A DNA stretch of 20,934 bases from Alkanophaga liquidiphilum (GCA_029259535.1 JAPHEF010000033.1:1-20934), one strand, 5' to 3'. Numbered from the stretch's first letter, positions 7,896-16,692 are shown. Made by a program: numbers and translations. Notes: generated from the letters alone by a model not told the origin.

Positions 7896-8804
7896 GTGAG
7901 AGGGTTGAAGGAGGAGCGTTGGGGGGAAGTAGGCTCGAAGTTTGCGCACCTGACGAGCGTGCACCCGTGCTACAGCGAGCGAGCGCATTTCAAGTTTGCC
8001 CGTGTGCACTTGCCGGTGGCGCCGAAGTGCAACATCCAGTGCCGCTTCTGCACACGCTCGCTGAACAAGTGCGAATACCGACCGGGCGTTGCAGGCTGCA
8101 TTGATACGCCCGAACAAGCGTTAAAACGTGTTGAAGACGCCGCTAAAAAATTTGGCGACGGTCTTAGGGTCGTCGGCATCGCCGGACCAGGAGAGCCGCT
8201 GTTCAACGAGGCGACTTTCGAGGCGTTCCGCTTGGTGAGAGAACGTTTCCCAGACCTGATTCTCTGCGTGGCGAGCAATGGGCTTTTACTCCCAGATACG
8301 GTGGGAGCGCTTTCCGAGTTGGGGGTGCGGACGGTAACCGTTACGATTAATGCCGTGAGCCCCGAGACAGCTGCGAAAATTTACGCCTGGGTTCGTTATG
8401 GAGGGGAGACGTTGAGAGGCGTAGAGGGCGTCCGTCTCCTGCTCAAGAAGCAGTATGAGGGCGTGAGGCTCGCTACTGAAAATGGCATGCTCGTGAAAAT
8501 CAATACTGTGCTCATCCCCGAAATTAACGACAAAGAGGTAGAAGAAATTGCGAAAAGAGTGAAAGAGGCTGGAGCAATTCTTATGAACGTGATTCCGTTG
8601 ATACCGTTGCACGAGTTCAAGGACAGGCGTCCGCCGACATGCGAGGAGCTTAGAGAGGTAAGGCAGAAAGCCTCGAAATACCTGCCGCAGTTCAGGCTCT
8701 GCCGCCAGTGCCGTGCGGACGCCGTCGGCATTCCGGGCGTTGAAGTCCACGAGTGGGAGCGTTGCGGCTCGCCTGCCGTCGCCTCCGAATACTTCCACGG
8801 CTGA
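7896..8804 (+). CDS. nifB: Nitrogenase cofactor biosynthesis radical SAM protein NifB (short, archaeal form)
   Basis: NifB joins two [4Fe-4S] clusters and inserts a SAM-derived carbon and a sulfur to make NifB-co (8Fe-9S-C), the core precursor of nitrogenase cofactors. The protein has 302 residues and, as in methanogens, lacks the C-terminal NifX-like domain. The expected parts are HPC at residues 23-25, the radical SAM motif C45-x3-C49-x2-C52 within VAPKCNIQCRFCTR, C59 within NKCEYRPGV, the GPGEPL and ASNGL signatures, and the pair C269/C272 in LCRQCRADAVG. All cluster ligands known from the family appear to be present. No nifHDK, nifE/N or other nitrogenase gene lies in this window. The gene ends 4 nt before the convergent trmY gene. 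Confidence 0.92.
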   Translation: MRGLKEERWGEVGSKFAHLTSVHPCYSERAHFKFARVHLPVAPKCNIQCRFCTRSLNKCEYRPGVAGCIDTPEQALKRVEDAAKKFGDGLRVVGIAGPGEPLFNEATFEAFRLVRERFPDLILCVASNGLLLPDTVGALSELGVRTVTVTINAVSPETAAKIYAWVRYGGETLRGVEGVRLLLKKQYEGVRLATENGMLVKINTVLIPEINDKEVEEIAKRVKEAGAILMNVIPLIPLHEFKDRRPPTCEELREVRQKASKYLPQFRLCRQCRADAVGIPGVEVHEWERCGSPAVASEYFHG

Positions 8805-8808
8805 TTGC

Positions 8809-9426
8809 TCAGCTCAACGCCGCCGGCGGCGGTCTTCGAAGTTTTTTGTCGAGGATGTAATGGATAATGGTGATGCACTGCGACGTTAGATACGAAATAT
8901 TTCCGAGTGAGAGTTTCTCGTGCGGGAATCTCTCTACGAAGCTCTCCTCCTTCTTAGGGAGCCCGATGTGGTCGCCGAGGATGAAGACGGGATTTTCGTG
9001 GATTTCCACGTCATCTATGCTCCTGCCGCGCTCGTGCATCACGTAAAAGAACTTGCCCTCCGCCTCCAGCTCTTTTACAAGTTCTTGGAAACCCCGCTTC
9101 TGCACAGTGATTCCGGGGTTTGCTTTCCTGCCGCTCTCAGCCTTTAATGCCTTCCGTATCCAAGAAGCGATGTTCCTCTCGTCGGGCGATACTCTTCTGA
9201 GCGTGCTGCCGTCAAAGGTTATGCAGAGCGGAGGGTTCGGGCGCCCGTAAGCGATGATGTGTATTCTCGTGTCCCGTCGAAGGTCATGACTAATCCAAAG
9301 GGCGTTACAGATGCATCTCGCCACGAGGTCCATCCTTCCGCCTTTACCCGGCAGGTCGTTCAGTGGGAAGTCCGGCGCAGTCGTCGCTTTCCTCGCAAAA
9401 ACCACGAATTCCCTTTTCACGCTCAT
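8809..9426 (-). CDS. trmY: tRNA (pseudouridine(54)-N1)-methyltransferase
   Basis: TrmY is the archaeal SPOUT-class enzyme that methylates pseudouridine 54 in the T-loop of tRNA to m1-pseudouridine, the archaeal counterpart of ribothymidine. The 205 residues match the family (formerly DUF358). It begins with REFVVFARKATT and has LPGKGGRMDLVARCICNALW, PPLCITFDGSTLRRVSPDERN, and the trefoil-knot SAM-binding segments VFILGDHIGLPKKEE and KLSLGNISYLTSQCITIIHYILD. The gene is convergent with nifB and divergent from the glycosyltransferase gene. No strong ribosome binding site is seen before the ATG at 9426. This enzyme is restricted to archaea and is strong evidence for the domain of the host. Confidence 0.95.
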   Translation of the reverse strand: MSVKREFVVFARKATTAPDFPLNDLPGKGGRMDLVARCICNALWISHDLRRDTRIHIIAYGRPNPPLCITFDGSTLRRVSPDERNIASWIRKALKAESGRKANPGITVQKRGFQELVKELEAEGKFFYVMHERGRSIDDVEIHENPVFILGDHIGLPKKEESFVERFPHEKLSLGNISYLTSQCITIIHYILDKKLRRPPPAALS

Positions 9427-9479
9427 ACAACTGGTGCAGAAGCACTCCTCACCCCCTGAAGGTGTGAAGTTCAGCCAGA

Positions 9480-9515
9480 CTTTTTAATTAAGTTTTTAAA
9501 CTTTCGTTAATTTGC
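9480..9515. promoter_or_regulatory. AT-rich divergent promoter between trmY and the glycosyltransferase
   Basis: This stretch contains ttaattaa and a palindrome aagttt-tt-aaactt (9490-9503), either of which could act as a TATA box. On the plus strand it would leave a leader of about 65-70 nt before the ATG at 9590. On the minus strand it would leave roughly 35 nt before the trmY ATG. Confidence 0.4.
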
Positions 9516-9589
9516 TTTACCATGTTGCATACAAATCTTTCGGCGAGCGATATTGCCAAGTCGGGCGGAAGACCAACAGGAGACAAAGA

Positions 9590-10834
9590 ATGAGAATAGG
9601 CTTCTTCGTCTGGGAATATCCGCCGCGGATAGTAGGCGGTTTAGGGACGTATGCGGAAAACGTCTGCCCGAGGTTTGTGGAACGAGGGCATGACGTCTCT
9701 CTGTTTACAATGAACGACGGAAGTCTCAAAACACGAGAGATTATGAGAGGTGTGGAGGTCCACAGACCGTTGATTGTGGATGCTTCTGACATCTTGCCGC
9801 TCTTCGTCACAGAGGACTTACGAAAATGGGGCGGGCAGATAAAATTTTTCAATGACGTCCTCATTTACAACTTTCTGAGCGCTACGAAATTCGTGAACGA
9901 CCTCATAAGGAAAGAAAGCTACAGGTTTGACATAATAAGCGCGCACGATTGGCTAAGTGCAATTGCGGGTATCGCCTCGAAGAACGCCACGGGCTTGCCC
10001 TTTGTTTTCCACGTGCACTCCACAGAGTGGGGAAGGGCGCTCGACGAGGGCTCGAAGTTTGTGACGCATTTGGAGGAGACCGCCGCAAGAGCCGCTGATA
10101 AAGTGATAACGGTGAGCTACCCGATGCGGGAAGACCTCGTGCGACACGGCTGGGACCCGGAGAAGATAAGCGTGTGCTGGAACGGCGTTGACATCGAGAA
10201 ATATGCTCCTGCGAGGTTCTCTAAGGAAGACGGGCTGCGGCTACGTGAGCGTTACGGGATTTCGCCCGACGACAAAATGCTTCTTTTCGTGGGGCGGCTG
10301 ACGGCAGTGAAAGGCGTCATAAACCTGATACAAGCAATGCCACACGTCCTGAAGGAGCATCCTGATGCAAAGCTCGTGATTCTCGGCACCGGCGAGCTTA
10401 TGAACGCCGTTATCGATCTTGTCAAAAGCTTGGGCGTGGAGCATGCCGTGCGGACGTGTTTCGAATTCGTGCCTGAAGAGGAGAGACTCTTGCATTATGC
10501 GGCATGCGACGTTGCCATTTTCCCCTCGGTTTATGAGCCGTTCGGCATAGTCTGCACCGAGGCGATGGCCATGGCTAAGCCCGTGGTCGTCGGCGCCAGT
10601 GGCGTCAACGGCTTCAGAGACCAAGTCGTTCCGAGCGGCAAAGAGCAGACCGGGATACATGTGGACGGCAGAGACCCTTCCGACATCGCGTGGGGTATAA
10701 ACGTCGTGCTCTCAGACCCTGAAAGGGCAAGGAGGATGGGTAAAAACGGAAGAGAGCGTGTCGAAAAATATTTCACCTGGGATACAGTCGTGGAGCGCAC
10801 TCTGGAAATTTATGAAGGAGTCATAAAGGGATGA
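9590..10834 (+). CDS. GT4 family glycosyltransferase, glycogen synthase-like
   Basis: This GT-B fold glycosyltransferase of family GT4 (414 residues) resembles archaeal glycogen synthases. The N-terminal half starts MRIGFFVWEYPPRIVGGLGTY, with the glycine-rich nucleotide-sugar loop, and includes ISAHDWLSAIAG and FVFHVHSTEWGR. The C-terminal half has VGRLTAVKGV and the EX7E motif (E316 in EPFGIVCTE, E324). The frame is open upstream to 9512, but aggaga at 9578-9583 places a ribosome binding site correctly for the ATG at 9590. The next gene is a GH57 amylase, and methanogen glycogen clusters pair these two families, so reserve polysaccharide synthesis is the best reading. A role in another glycan cannot be excluded. 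Confidence 0.88.
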   Translation: MRIGFFVWEYPPRIVGGLGTYAENVCPRFVERGHDVSLFTMNDGSLKTREIMRGVEVHRPLIVDASDILPLFVTEDLRKWGGQIKFFNDVLIYNFLSATKFVNDLIRKESYRFDIISAHDWLSAIAGIASKNATGLPFVFHVHSTEWGRALDEGSKFVTHLEETAARAADKVITVSYPMREDLVRHGWDPEKISVCWNGVDIEKYAPARFSKEDGLRLRERYGISPDDKMLLFVGRLTAVKGVINLIQAMPHVLKEHPDAKLVILGTGELMNAVIDLVKSLGVEHAVRTCFEFVPEEERLLHYAACDVAIFPSVYEPFGIVCTEAMAMAKPVVVGASGVNGFRDQVVPSGKEQTGIHVDGRDPSDIAWGINVVLSDPERARRMGKNGRERVEKYFTWDTVVERTLEIYEGVIKG

Positions 10835-10842
10835 CAACGCAC

Positions 10843-10852
10843 AAGTATTTTT
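10843..10852 (+). promoter_or_regulatory. TATA-like box of the GH57 gene
   Basis: The sequence aagtattttt is centred about 29 bases before the ATG at 10877, so the GH57 gene may have its own leaderless transcript in addition to read-through from the glycosyltransferase gene. Confidence 0.35.
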
Positions 10853-10876
10853 GCAAAGCGGATTGATGTAAAACTG

Positions 10877-12376
10877 ATGTTTGGAGAGGGGGGAAAGGAG
10901 AACGTAAAATACATATGTCTTGCGTTTGAGGTACACCAGCCATACAGACTGAGGAGCGACTTCTTTTGGAAAAAGAGGATGTTTTCAGGCGATACGAATC
11001 TTTTTGAAAAGTATTTCTTCTGCGAGAAGGACCGAGAGATTTTTGAGAAGGTTGCGAGAAAGTGTTATTATCCGACGAACAACATAATTTTGGAGCTTCT
11101 TGACGATTTTGATTTCAAGGTGGCATACAGCATTTCTGGCATTTTCGTGGAGCAGTGCTTACGGTTCGACGAGGGAGTCCTCGACTCTTTTAAGGAGCTT
11201 GCAAGGCGTGACGACGTTGAAATTCTCGAACAGACGTATTTCCACTCGCTGGTGAGCCTCTACGAAGACCCTGCTGAGTTTAAGGAGCAAGTGCGCATGC
11301 ATAAAGAACTGATGCGAGAGGTTTTCGGGCGTGAGCCTAAGTTTTTCGAGAATACCGAGTTTTTATACAACAACAGGATTGCGAGGCTCGTCGAGACGCT
11401 GGGCTATGACGGAATATTCACGGAGGGCGCCTTTAAAATCCTGCAAGGACGTTCTCCGAATTACATTTACAAGCCTGTGAACTGCAAGAATCTTAAAGTT
11501 CTGCTGCGAAATTACCAGCTGACGGACGATATTGGCTTCCGTTTTTCGCTGAAGAGTTGGAGCGAGTATCCGCTGACCGCTGAAAAATACGCGGTGTGGC
11601 TGGATGCGACCCCGGGGCAATGTGTGAACATCTTTATGGATTACGAGACTTTCGGAGAGCACCACTGGGAAGACACCGGCATTTTCGAGTTTCTAAGAGA
11701 GCTGCCGGAGGAGGTTTTGAAACGTGAAAGCATGGCGTTTGCGACGCCCTCGGAAGTAATAAGGGAGTGCGAGGCAATAGGCTATGTGGACGTGCGGGAC
11801 TTGGAGACGATTTCATGGGCGGACGTGGAGAAGGATACGAGCTGCTTCATAGGGAACACCATGCAGTGGGCGTGCTACGAATACGTGAAGTGGCTTGAGC
11901 CGCTCGTGAAGGAGGCTGACGATGAGGAGCTTTTGAGAATTTGGAGGTATTTTGGGATAAGCGACCACCTCTATTACATGTTCACCGCCGGCGGCTCTTC
12001 TGGTGAAGTTCACAGCTACTTTTCGCATTTCGACAACCCTTACGACGCATTCGTGGCGTTTTTTTCCATACTGCACGATTTCGATGCATGTTTGCGGAGG
12101 AAAATACGAACGGCAGACCGCCCTTTCATCTTCCCAGGAGGGGAAAAAATTTGGAGCTTGAAAGGCTTGTATAAGGTTTTGAAGGGGAACAGGGTTCCAG
12201 AAAAGTTCATAAGGGAGCATTTCGAAAGAGGTGACTTTGAGAGGTGGGCAAAGGACTGCATCCACGACGACGAGCTTGCGGCGAGGCTTGCAAAGCTGCG
12301 GGCGGCAGCCCAAGATGAAGAACTATTAGAGAGGCTTTATGAGATTTTAAGTAAGGCTGCGCACGCAAACGACTAA
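10877..12376 (+). CDS. GH57 family glycoside hydrolase, alpha-amylase type
   Basis: This 499-residue enzyme belongs to the archaeal GH57 amylase subgroup, which acts on alpha-1,4-glucans. Region 1 is FEVHQPYRL with HQP at residues 20-22. The nucleophile region FFENTEFLYNN contains E161, and the acid/base region FMDYETFGEHHW contains D255. The C-terminal half is helical and carries GNTMQWACYEYVKWLEP and the glycine-serine loop GGSSGEVHSYFSHF typical of the subgroup. There is no signal peptide, so it is cytoplasmic and probably works on stored glycogen. The gene follows the glycogen-synthase-like gene by 42 nt on the same strand. The start could lie a few codons downstream, since residues 1-9 are family-atypical. 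Confidence 0.92.
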   Translation: MFGEGGKENVKYICLAFEVHQPYRLRSDFFWKKRMFSGDTNLFEKYFFCEKDREIFEKVARKCYYPTNNIILELLDDFDFKVAYSISGIFVEQCLRFDEGVLDSFKELARRDDVEILEQTYFHSLVSLYEDPAEFKEQVRMHKELMREVFGREPKFFENTEFLYNNRIARLVETLGYDGIFTEGAFKILQGRSPNYIYKPVNCKNLKVLLRNYQLTDDIGFRFSLKSWSEYPLTAEKYAVWLDATPGQCVNIFMDYETFGEHHWEDTGIFEFLRELPEEVLKRESMAFATPSEVIRECEAIGYVDVRDLETISWADVEKDTSCFIGNTMQWACYEYVKWLEPLVKEADDEELLRIWRYFGISDHLYYMFTAGGSSGEVHSYFSHFDNPYDAFVAFFSILHDFDACLRRKIRTADRPFIFPGGEKIWSLKGLYKVLKGNRVPEKFIREHFERGDFERWAKDCIHDDELAARLAKLRAAAQDEELLERLYEILSKAAHAND

Positions 12377-12386
12377 GTTATATTTA
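12377..12386 (+). promoter_or_regulatory. TATA box of the polyferredoxin gene (leaderless)
   Basis: The sequence gttatattta is centred about 25 bases before the ATG at 12407, a textbook archaeal TATA spacing to a leaderless start. The short inverted repeat ctcta-atct-tagag at 12392-12405 sits between box and start, where a repressor or RNA hairpin could act. Confidence 0.55.
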
Positions 12387-12406
12387 CACGTCTCTAATCT
12401 TAGAGG

Positions 12407-13573
12407 ATGGGCGAAGAGAAGGTTTCTGTGGAGTTGGATTTGGTGGAGACGAAGTTTATTCTCACTCAGAAATACGGGGAGGAGGCACGAAGGAAGTTAA
12501 TTTATGACTACAAGAAGTGCGTCGGCTGCGGTCTTTGCGTTGAGCTTTGTCCCGCAAACGCTTTAGAGCTGGGACCGGTGCCGGAAATCGTGGCGGGCTT
12601 CGATGCGCCGCCCGTGATGATAGAGCACGATAAATGCGTGTTTTGCGGTGCGTGTGCGGCGTTTTGCATCTTTAGAGCTTTTGAGATGTTTATTTTGGTC
12701 TCAAAGGACGGTGAAATTAAAGAAAAGAACATACGCTCGCTGAACGAGTTTCCGAGCGTGAGCGTGAAGCCTGAGGTCAACGAGCGGTGCGTGCCGTGCG
12801 CGCTCTGCAAGAACGTGTGTCCGAGGGAGGCTATAAAGCTAAAAATAATCAGAAGGAGTGACGTTTTGCCGTTTTGGCTGGAGCGGGGGCTTGTTTTAGA
12901 GGCGGCAGGGACTTGGGAGAAAAACAAACTGAGGATAGATAAGGAGCGATGCAACCTTTGCGGCGTGTGTGCGGAGTTTTGTGACGCCTTCTTGATGTTC
13001 AAGAGGGAAGTAACCGCAGAGGAGCCTATGCCCTTCGACGACGTGTTTTTCGATGAAGAAGCGTGCGACTTTTGCGGTCTCTGCGAGTATATATGTCCCG
13101 AGGGGGCAATCTCGGTTAAGTCGCCGCTTAGGGTGCCTGGAGAGAGGTTAAAGGAATTAATGGAAGTTTTTGGTGGCGGCATCGAGATTGACGAGGAGCT
13201 GTGCATCGGCTGCGGCTGGTGCGCCTTCATCTGCCCTTACGACGCTATTTCGGTGTGGAAGCCATTTTTCGGCAAGGTATGGATTGTGGAGGAGAAATAC
13301 GGGGAATGCGACCCACAGGGTTGCCGAGCGTGCGTGAACGTGTGCCCGGCGAGGGCGTGGTTCGTGCCGAAGGACCCGAACAAGGGAAAAATAGCGGTGG
13401 CTGAGGAGTTCTGCATGTATTGCGGCGCCTGCGAGCACGCGTGCCGCGTCGGCGTGATTAAGGTCGAGAAATCCATACCGAAAGTGGAAAGCTGGCTCGA
13501 AAGCGTAGCTGCGAGGAAGCGAACAGGCTTCCTGCACGAGTTCCTCTCTGGGCTGAAGGAAGAATACGTGTGA
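12407..13573 (+). CDS. Polyferredoxin with eight [4Fe-4S] sites, FwdF/FmdF-like
   Basis: This cytoplasmic electron-transfer protein (388 residues) carries eight four-cysteine cluster motifs. Six are CxxCxxCxxxC or CxxCxxCxxxCP in regular order up to ELCIGCGWCAFICP. The seventh is the variant CDPQGCRACVNVCP with a longer first gap. The eighth is FCMYCGACEHACR. Number, order and length match FwdF, the polyferredoxin of formylmethanofuran dehydrogenase, which wires electrons to the tungsten/molybdenum active site. No other fwd subunit gene is adjacent, so the call rests on architecture. A hydrogenase-linked or heterodisulfide-reductase-linked polyferredoxin remains possible. The transcript looks leaderless. 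Confidence 0.85.
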   Translation: MGEEKVSVELDLVETKFILTQKYGEEARRKLIYDYKKCVGCGLCVELCPANALELGPVPEIVAGFDAPPVMIEHDKCVFCGACAAFCIFRAFEMFILVSKDGEIKEKNIRSLNEFPSVSVKPEVNERCVPCALCKNVCPREAIKLKIIRRSDVLPFWLERGLVLEAAGTWEKNKLRIDKERCNLCGVCAEFCDAFLMFKREVTAEEPMPFDDVFFDEEACDFCGLCEYICPEGAISVKSPLRVPGERLKELMEVFGGGIEIDEELCIGCGWCAFICPYDAISVWKPFFGKVWIVEEKYGECDPQGCRACVNVCPARAWFVPKDPNKGKIAVAEEFCMYCGACEHACRVGVIKVEKSIPKVESWLESVAARKRTGFLHEFLSGLKEEYV

Positions 13574-13613
13574 GAGTTGCGGCGTCAGCAGCGAGAGCGG
13601 TTGAGGGGCGCAG

Positions 13614-15713
13614 ATGAAAGCGGTGAAGCAGGAAATACTGAGGAAGTTAGGAATAGATGCGGCTGCTGAGGAGAGCTTTCAGATTCTCGTAGCAGGCTTA
13701 AAGACTATATTGGAGTGCAGCGGCGAGCAGTTGGAGGCGTTAGCGGCGTGGGATGCGCCGGTGCTGCCGGCGCTGAGCAGGTTGAGTTCTGACGAGCTTG
13801 AATTCCTCGAAGCGGAGCTGCAAAAGGCGAGCGCTCCCATCGAAGAGTGTCAAGTCAGGGTGCAGAAGTTGATCCCACAGGCGGAGAGAAAGAGGTTTGC
13901 AGCTTATTATACTGCACGGCAGGGCGTCCGCTTCATGGCGTCGGTCGCCCAAGAGTATTTAGAGCGCTCTGAGAGGCGGGAGGTCGTCCTTGCAGACCCG
14001 TTTCTCGGTTCCGGACGCACTTTAACGGCTGCGGTCGAAAATATAGGAGCTGAGAGGGTGTTAAGGGTTTGGGGGGTTGAGCCGCTGCCGCTGCCGGCGT
14101 TGGTGGCGTATGCCTCGCTGTTGAAAGCGGCTGGCGGGAGGCGGAGCGTCGTCACCGTGCTGGTTGGGGATGCGTTCGAGGAGGTGCCGTTTGCCGGGCT
14201 GCCTAAAGCAGACGTCATACTCACGAACCCGCCGTTCACCAGATGGAAATATTTGGAAAAAAGCTACCGTAATTATTTGCTCAAGGTCGTAAGCGGGCTG
14301 GGATATGGGAAATATATAACTAGGAAGGAGAGCAGCCTCCAGACCCTTTCCATGTTTCTTTCCGACTACGTTTTGAAAGAAGGGGGCTTAGTTGCATCCG
14401 TCCTCCCAGCCTCCACGTTTTACACGATATACGGCGAGGGGTACAAGTCTCTCCTGAGGAAGAAGTACAGGCTGCTTGCGGTCGTGGGAAGCACGGCAAG
14501 ACCGTCGTTTTCAGAGGACAGCGGGTTTAAAGAAATCATCACAGTGGCTATCAAGGACGGGAATGAGGGCGAGCTGACGGCTTTCATCGAGCTGGATGCG
14601 GAGGACGACGTCGAGCGGGCTGCCGAAATTGCGATGCGGACCGCTGGGGTCGCAGCGGGTGTAAAAGGCGGAGCACGCCTCAAAACGAACTTATTCGACG
14701 TTCGAAGCCTGCCTCGATTTCTTGACATCAATTGGCTGGCGCTCTTTGGGGAGGACGAGTTGAGAGACATCGTAACCAGTGTATTCAAGCAGGGACTGAA
14801 GAGGGGCACGTTGGGCTATTGGAGCGACGTGCTGGGGAGGAGCAGCATCGTCAGAGGGGTGGAAATGTATGGACCCGAGTTCTTCTTCATTCCGAATAAG
14901 TACTGGAGTGTCGTCGAAGAGGAAAACGGATTTGTGGTAATACGAGGCGGGGACGGGGGCGGGGAGGAATTGAGCATAGGGAAAGAGTTCTTGGTGCGGA
15001 CGCTCCGCAAGCCGAGCCTTTACGGTCGCAGGATCGAGGCGGATGTCGATAGCTACATGCTTTCGGTGCCTCCGGTCGGGCTTGACGAGCTGCCGGGCGA
15101 CCTGCGGGAGTATATCAAGTGGGGGGTCGGCTCCGGCACGGCAAAGCCTGCGGTGAACGCATACGGTGAATACTGGTATAGTCACGTGCGCCGGCAGATG
15201 ACGACGAAAAAGCCGTTCGGACAGGTTTTTATGCCGGACAAGGTGGACTTGCTGTTCAGGAACAGGGGCGTGTTTGCGAATTACGCAGAGAGGGAAGTAG
15301 CAGCCTCCAAGAACTTTTATATGGTCAGAGGGGTGAGCGGAAGGATTGCCAAGTTCCTCATCGCCTGGTTCAACAGCACTATCTTCATTTCGGTATTGGC
15401 GCTACTAGGCAGAAGGATCTCGGAGACGTGGACTAGGTTCTTAGAAAATGACTATCTTGAGCTGCCGGCAGTCGACGTGCGTGCGATGAGCGACGAGGAT
15501 TTGCTGGAGGTCGTTAAAAAGGTTGATCAACTATTGTATAGAGACTTGCCGCCACTTTGGGGGCAATTGGGTAAGGAATACAGACGTGAACTTGACGTGT
15601 CCATAGCCGAAGCCATAGGGGTCGAAGAGGCTGAACACATGGTGAGGGAGTTACACGAAATACTTAGTAATTGTTTTACAAAACTCCAGCGTGCGGACTT
15701 AAACTGCAGCTGA
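13614..15713 (+). CDS. N6-adenine DNA methyltransferase, type II/IIG-like, without visible nuclease
   Basis: This 699-residue protein is a class I adenine methyltransferase. The SAM-binding motif ADPFLGSGRTL contains D128, the catalytic motif is NPPF at residues 205-208, and AAYYTARQGVRFMA corresponds to the motif before the core. Residues 210-400 complete the methylase fold with an ASVLPASTFY segment. Residues 420-640 probably form the target recognition domain (VFMPDKVDLLFRNRGVFANY, SKNFYMVRG). The N-terminal 100 residues are helical and show no PD-(D/E)xK nuclease pattern, and no endonuclease gene is adjacent. It could be an orphan methyltransferase, a type IIG relative that lost its nuclease, or part of a defence system. 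A gttgagggg ribosome binding site lies just before the ATG. Confidence 0.88.
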   Translation: MKAVKQEILRKLGIDAAAEESFQILVAGLKTILECSGEQLEALAAWDAPVLPALSRLSSDELEFLEAELQKASAPIEECQVRVQKLIPQAERKRFAAYYTARQGVRFMASVAQEYLERSERREVVLADPFLGSGRTLTAAVENIGAERVLRVWGVEPLPLPALVAYASLLKAAGGRRSVVTVLVGDAFEEVPFAGLPKADVILTNPPFTRWKYLEKSYRNYLLKVVSGLGYGKYITRKESSLQTLSMFLSDYVLKEGGLVASVLPASTFYTIYGEGYKSLLRKKYRLLAVVGSTARPSFSEDSGFKEIITVAIKDGNEGELTAFIELDAEDDVERAAEIAMRTAGVAAGVKGGARLKTNLFDVRSLPRFLDINWLALFGEDELRDIVTSVFKQGLKRGTLGYWSDVLGRSSIVRGVEMYGPEFFFIPNKYWSVVEEENGFVVIRGGDGGGEELSIGKEFLVRTLRKPSLYGRRIEADVDSYMLSVPPVGLDELPGDLREYIKWGVGSGTAKPAVNAYGEYWYSHVRRQMTTKKPFGQVFMPDKVDLLFRNRGVFANYAEREVAASKNFYMVRGVSGRIAKFLIAWFNSTIFISVLALLGRRISETWTRFLENDYLELPAVDVRAMSDEDLLEVVKKVDQLLYRDLPPLWGQLGKEYRRELDVSIAEAIGVEEAEHMVRELHEILSNCFTKLQRADLNCS

Positions 15714-16505
15714 TTGCCGGGGCGTCTCCGACCAGTCTTTGGTAACGTTATGTGTCTCCCGTTGCCTCCTTTCCTCATAGTCTTTCATTTGATAGTGAAG
15801 TTTATATCAGCATCCCTAACCAAGAAGTCGATGGCATCATCCATGAACACATGCAATCCCCTCCCTATCATGTCATTCACTAAAAATGCCGAAACAGACA
15901 ATGAGAGCAATTACCGAGCATTATCGGAGCATATAATGGCGTTGCCCGTGAAGACACCGCAGAGGCGTTGGGGGGTGTGGGCGGTTGAGTGATGGGGCTT
16001 ATAGAATATCGCAAGCATGGTGGTATTTGGCTCACTGAGCGGGTGCTGAATCGGAGAAGTCGTTGCGGGGCGTCACGAGGCAATCCACAAACCCCTTGAA
16101 ATCCTGCGAGTTCTTTCCGGCGAGTGGGGACGCTTGCGTGATGGGGTATGAATTGCATCCGAAGACGATGAGCAAATAAAGAATCTTGCGGATTTCGCTC
16201 GTGCCGTGGTTTGCTCAGACCTCTTTCCAAGTGTTTTGTGCAGTTCGCCTTTGAGACCCGCATGCATTCTCATAACACGAGGATCATGCATCGATCTCAT
16301 GCCACACGCAGCTCGTTTCCCGTCTGTATTCCACAAAGGATGCTCTGCGATGCGGAGAGAGGATGTAGTTTTTGATTTTACCGCATTAGCCTACATTTTT
16401 TAGGGAAAATTATTTGCACGTCTAATGAGGAATGCTGGAGATGCGAGGAGCATGCGGAGCAGGTGCGATGAATAAAGGGGGAGGAGAAAAGGAGGTGGAG
16501 TGAAG
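15714..16505. other. Gene-poor region, possible gene debris
   Basis: Nearly 800 bases follow the methyltransferase with no convincing gene. Several overlapping open frames on both strands have non-protein-like composition. The only protein-like stretch is a short minus-strand frame at 15785-15910 (see the separate entry). The rest may be decayed sequence. I see no tRNA, rRNA, CRISPR or insertion sequence here. AT-rich promoter-like sequence occurs near 16393-16415, upstream of the small gene at 16506. Confidence 0.55.
15785..15910 (-). pseudogene. Possible C-terminal gene remnant (about 40 codons)
   Basis: The minus strand reads a short protein-like stretch with NDMIGRGLHVFMDDAIDFLV and ending INFTIK followed by a stop. 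An in-frame stop lies directly upstream of it, and there is no good start codon or ribosome binding site. Its composition (amphipathic, acidic, few rare residues) stands out from the surrounding frames. I read it tentatively as the tail of a decayed gene. No family is recognised. Confidence 0.25.
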
Positions 16506-16682
16506 GTGAGAGCAGAGGAGATGAGCAGGGTTTTGAGGGATTTAGCCAAGCTTTTGAGGAAGTTATCTGCGGAAGAATGGTATATGATGACAATAGGGGG
16601 TGTAGAGAGGCATTTTGAGGAAATAAAGCGTGAATTGGGGCAGTGGTTCTGCGAGGATGCGGAGATTTTCGCCGCCTCTTGA
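16506..16682 (+). CDS. Small hypothetical protein (58 residues)
   Basis: A short open frame follows a strong Shine-Dalgarno site, ggaggtg at 16491-16497. The spacing favours the GTG at 16506 over the in-frame GTG at 16500. The product begins MRAEEMSRVLRDLAKLLRKL and is a charged amphipathic helix, followed by EEWYMMTIGGVERHFEEIKREL and a short acidic tail. It has no signal or membrane segment. I do not recognise a family. Protein-like composition and a good ribosome binding site make it a plausible real gene in an otherwise empty stretch. A 23-codon frame (16432-16503) ends over its start region and could be a coupled leader, which is weak. Confidence 0.55.
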   Translation: MRAEEMSRVLRDLAKLLRKLSAEEWYMMTIGGVERHFEEIKRELGQWFCEDAEIFAAS

Positions 16683-16692
16683 TGTTTCATGT

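Noticed and set aside
15714..15992. Plus-strand open frame of 92 codons after the methyltransferase
   Set aside because: Low-quality composition, and much of it lies opposite the more protein-like minus-strand remnant at 15785-15910.
16073..16336. Minus-strand open frames between 15880 and 16336
   Set aside because: Arg/His/Ser-rich, no start signals, two frames overlapping each other; typical of chance frames in GC-richer DNA.
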